From the NCBI RefSeq assembly GCF_002374315.1, contig NZ_NWUX01000010.1, positions 1-64,000 on the forward strand: a stretch of 64,000 bases of DNA, written 5' to 3'. Positions 62,952-64,000 of this stretch are shown in pieces (the first letter of the stretch is position 1; each line of letters starts with the position of its first letter). The notes under the pieces are model-generated. The model did not search any database and was not told the DNA's origin. It was given only the letters and a program-made list of their open reading frames with translations. Origin of the DNA: Vreelandella nigrificans. GTDB taxonomy: Bacteria > Pseudomonadota > Gammaproteobacteria > Pseudomonadales > Halomonadaceae. The position numbers and the translations under genes were made by a program.

Positions 62952-63791
62952 TTAACCCACTACCCACTCATTAAAAGCCTGCTTCTCGGTATCGGCTCCC
63001 TTGTGGGCATAGTAGACCAGCCGCAGGTGGCGCTCTTCATCAACGGTGAGCGTGGTATGTTCAAACGCGACAGCGCCGATCCCATCCAGATAAAGATGAC
63101 GCACTCCCTGGCAAGGCGCGTTGACCTCCTGGGTTTTCCACAACTGCTTAAACTCAGGCGAGACCTTGGTTAACTCGTCGACCAGCTCATCAATGGTGGG
63201 GTCTTGCGCCGCTCGGGCAAAGTCGCGCCGAAAGCTGGATAGCATTTGGCTGACCTGCGTTTCCCAGGGTGACAAGCGCTGACGCATGGCAGGGTCGGTA
63301 AATAACAACCACAGCATATTGCGGCGCTCTGGTGCATGGTCAGAAAAGTTGAACAGCTTATCGGCCGCGCTATTCCACGCCAGCACATCCCAGCGCAAGT
63401 TCAGGATATACGCAGGTCGCGTAGGCAGGTCGTCCATCAATGTTTGAACCAGCGGCGGCACGCTGCACCAGGTTTTACCTAGCTCAGAGGGTAAGCGCTG
63501 ATGAGTAAGCAAGAATAGATGTCGGCGCTCAGCCGTATCCAGCTTGAGCGCTTTGGATAGATTGTCCAGAAAAGTGGCCGATACGCTGATATTACGGCCC
63601 TGCTCCAACCAGGTATACCAAGTCAGCCCCACGCCTGCTAAAGCGGCGACTTCTTCACGCCTTAACCCCGGCGTACGCCGCCGACGGCCACGGGGAAGTC
63701 CCACCTCTTCCGGGGTAATTTTCTCGCGGTGTTTGCGTAGGAACTCAGCCAAGTCTTCCCGTGTTCGAGTAAGTATCCGGGCAGCGGTCAT
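62952..63791 (-). CDS. MmyB-like helix-turn-helix regulator
   Basis: 279 residues. An XRE-type N-terminal domain (LAEFLRKHREKITPEEVGLP, RRRRTPGLRREEVAALAGVG, about 12-55) is followed by the MmyB-like ligand-binding domain (about 110-270; RPAYILNLRWDVLAWN, RNMLWLLFTDP). Such regulators often control an adjacent dehydrogenase gene and may bind fatty acids. Four 17-bp repeats lie 15 bp upstream of its start. Confidence 0.9.
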   Translation of the reverse strand: MTAARILTRTREDLAEFLRKHREKITPEEVGLPRGRRRRTPGLRREEVAALAGVGLTWYTWLEQGRNISVSATFLDNLSKALKLDTAERRHLFLLTHQRLPSELGKTWCSVPPLVQTLMDDLPTRPAYILNLRWDVLAWNSAADKLFNFSDHAPERRNMLWLLFTDPAMRQRLSPWETQVSQMLSSFRRDFARAAQDPTIDELVDELTKVSPEFKQLWKTQEVNAPCQGVRHLYLDGIGAVAFEHTTLTVDEERHLRLVYYAHKGADTEKQAFNEWVVG

Positions 63792-63806
63792 CTTATTACC
63801 TTTAAT

Positions 63807-63874
63807 AACTGATCATTTTTAACAACTTATCATTTTTACTAACTTAGAAATTTTAATAACTTATCACTTTTAGT
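63807..63874. repeat. Four tandem 17-bp repeats upstream of the MmyB-like gene
   Basis: Copies start at 63807, 63824, 63841 and 63858 with the form AACTTATCATTTTTAnT; copy 3 is the most diverged. They lie between the MmyB-like regulator start and the plus-strand gene beginning at 63988, as expected of an operator array. Confidence 0.8.
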
Positions 63875-63987
63875 AATAGCATAAACAGTTAAATTGTACC
63901 CCTCTTAAAGCCTCTCCAGAATAGCCCTTCGCTGGCAAAAAACAGCGCTGGCGGATTCTTTCCTCATGCTTATGCCTGGAGCACGTT

Positions 63988-64000
63988 ATGGCTGACCAAT
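63988..64000 (+). CDS. Start of a gene, partial (right edge)
   Basis: ATG GCT GAC CAA (M-A-D-Q) with GGAG 7-8 nt upstream. Divergent from the MmyB-like regulator, in the position where its target is usually found. Only four codons are visible, so no product can be named. Confidence 0.4.

Noticed and set aside
63807..63874. CRISPR array
   Set aside because: The 17-bp copies are directly adjacent with no spacers, and no cas gene is present.

Overview
The window looks like chromosomal DNA of a marine or halophilic gammaproteobacterium, most likely a member of the Halomonadaceae (Halomonas/Vreelandella type). This is inference from the gene repertoire (acyl-peptide siderophore NRPS with a beta-hydroxyaspartate module, membrane PQQ glucose dehydrogenase, many LysR regulators, moderate GC). 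No rRNA or tRNA gene, CRISPR array, transposase or prophage was seen.

1-14.9 kb (all on the minus strand) is a siderophore locus. An iron-starvation type ECF sigma factor and a very short FecR-like regulator precede mbtH, a type II thioesterase, an Sfp-type phosphopantetheinyl transferase and three NRPS proteins. The assembly line reads: fatty acyl-AMP ligase-ACP-C-TauD hydroxylase; then inactive C-like (interface) domain-A(Asp)-T; then C-A(Thr)-T-dual E/C, which leaves the window at base 1. The adenylation codes read by eye are DLTKVGHVGK (Asp) and DFWNIGMVHK (Thr), so the predicted start of the product is acyl-(beta-OH)Asp-D-Thr. Fur-like boxes precede the sigma gene and mbtH, and an exact TAAAT-N16-CGT iron-starvation promoter precedes mbtH.

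15-25.9 kb carries an inositol monophosphatase family gene, an orphan Fur-boxed siderophore-type ABC ATPase, zinc-independent ribosomal protein paralogues (rpmE2, rpmJ2) behind adjacent Zur-like and Fur-like operators, a secreted GDPD, a ZIP-like membrane protein, cytochrome b561, a tautomerase, a LysR/EamA pair, a lipoprotein, a triple-repeat exported protein and an RlpA-like protein.

26-37.5 kb has a CurA-type reductase, a PQQ glucose dehydrogenase facing a TonB receptor that resembles the PQQ importer PqqU (YncD), a cold-shock gene, an AraC-controlled SDR/CMD/Atu4866-like operon, rlmA and an XRE regulator. 37.6-51.5 kb has an LplT-PlsC-Aas fusion lacking its C-terminus, a periplasmic amine oxidase/cytochrome c/RidA operon, a hydrolase, an MscS channel, two pirins, a GNAT, an ABM protein and a YcaC-like hydrolase with a LysR.

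51.5-64 kb has a membrane operon of unknown function (DUF2157-DUF4401-GDYXXLXY), then a coherent periplasmic methionine-repair locus: an exported peptide with 29% Met, an OmpR-type two-component system, and msrPQ. mdaB with a LysR, an F420-reductase-like gene with a LysR, a higBA toxin-antitoxin pair and an MmyB-like regulator behind four tandem 17-bp repeats close the window.

Two patterns cut across the region. Iron/zinc-responsive operators cluster between 13.6 and 17.5 kb. At several genes (16.8, 19.9, 22.7, 40.8 and, less regularly, 47.8 kb) short tandem duplications begin on the stop codon. The four clear cases have 14- or 16-bp units, so successive stops fall in different reading frames.
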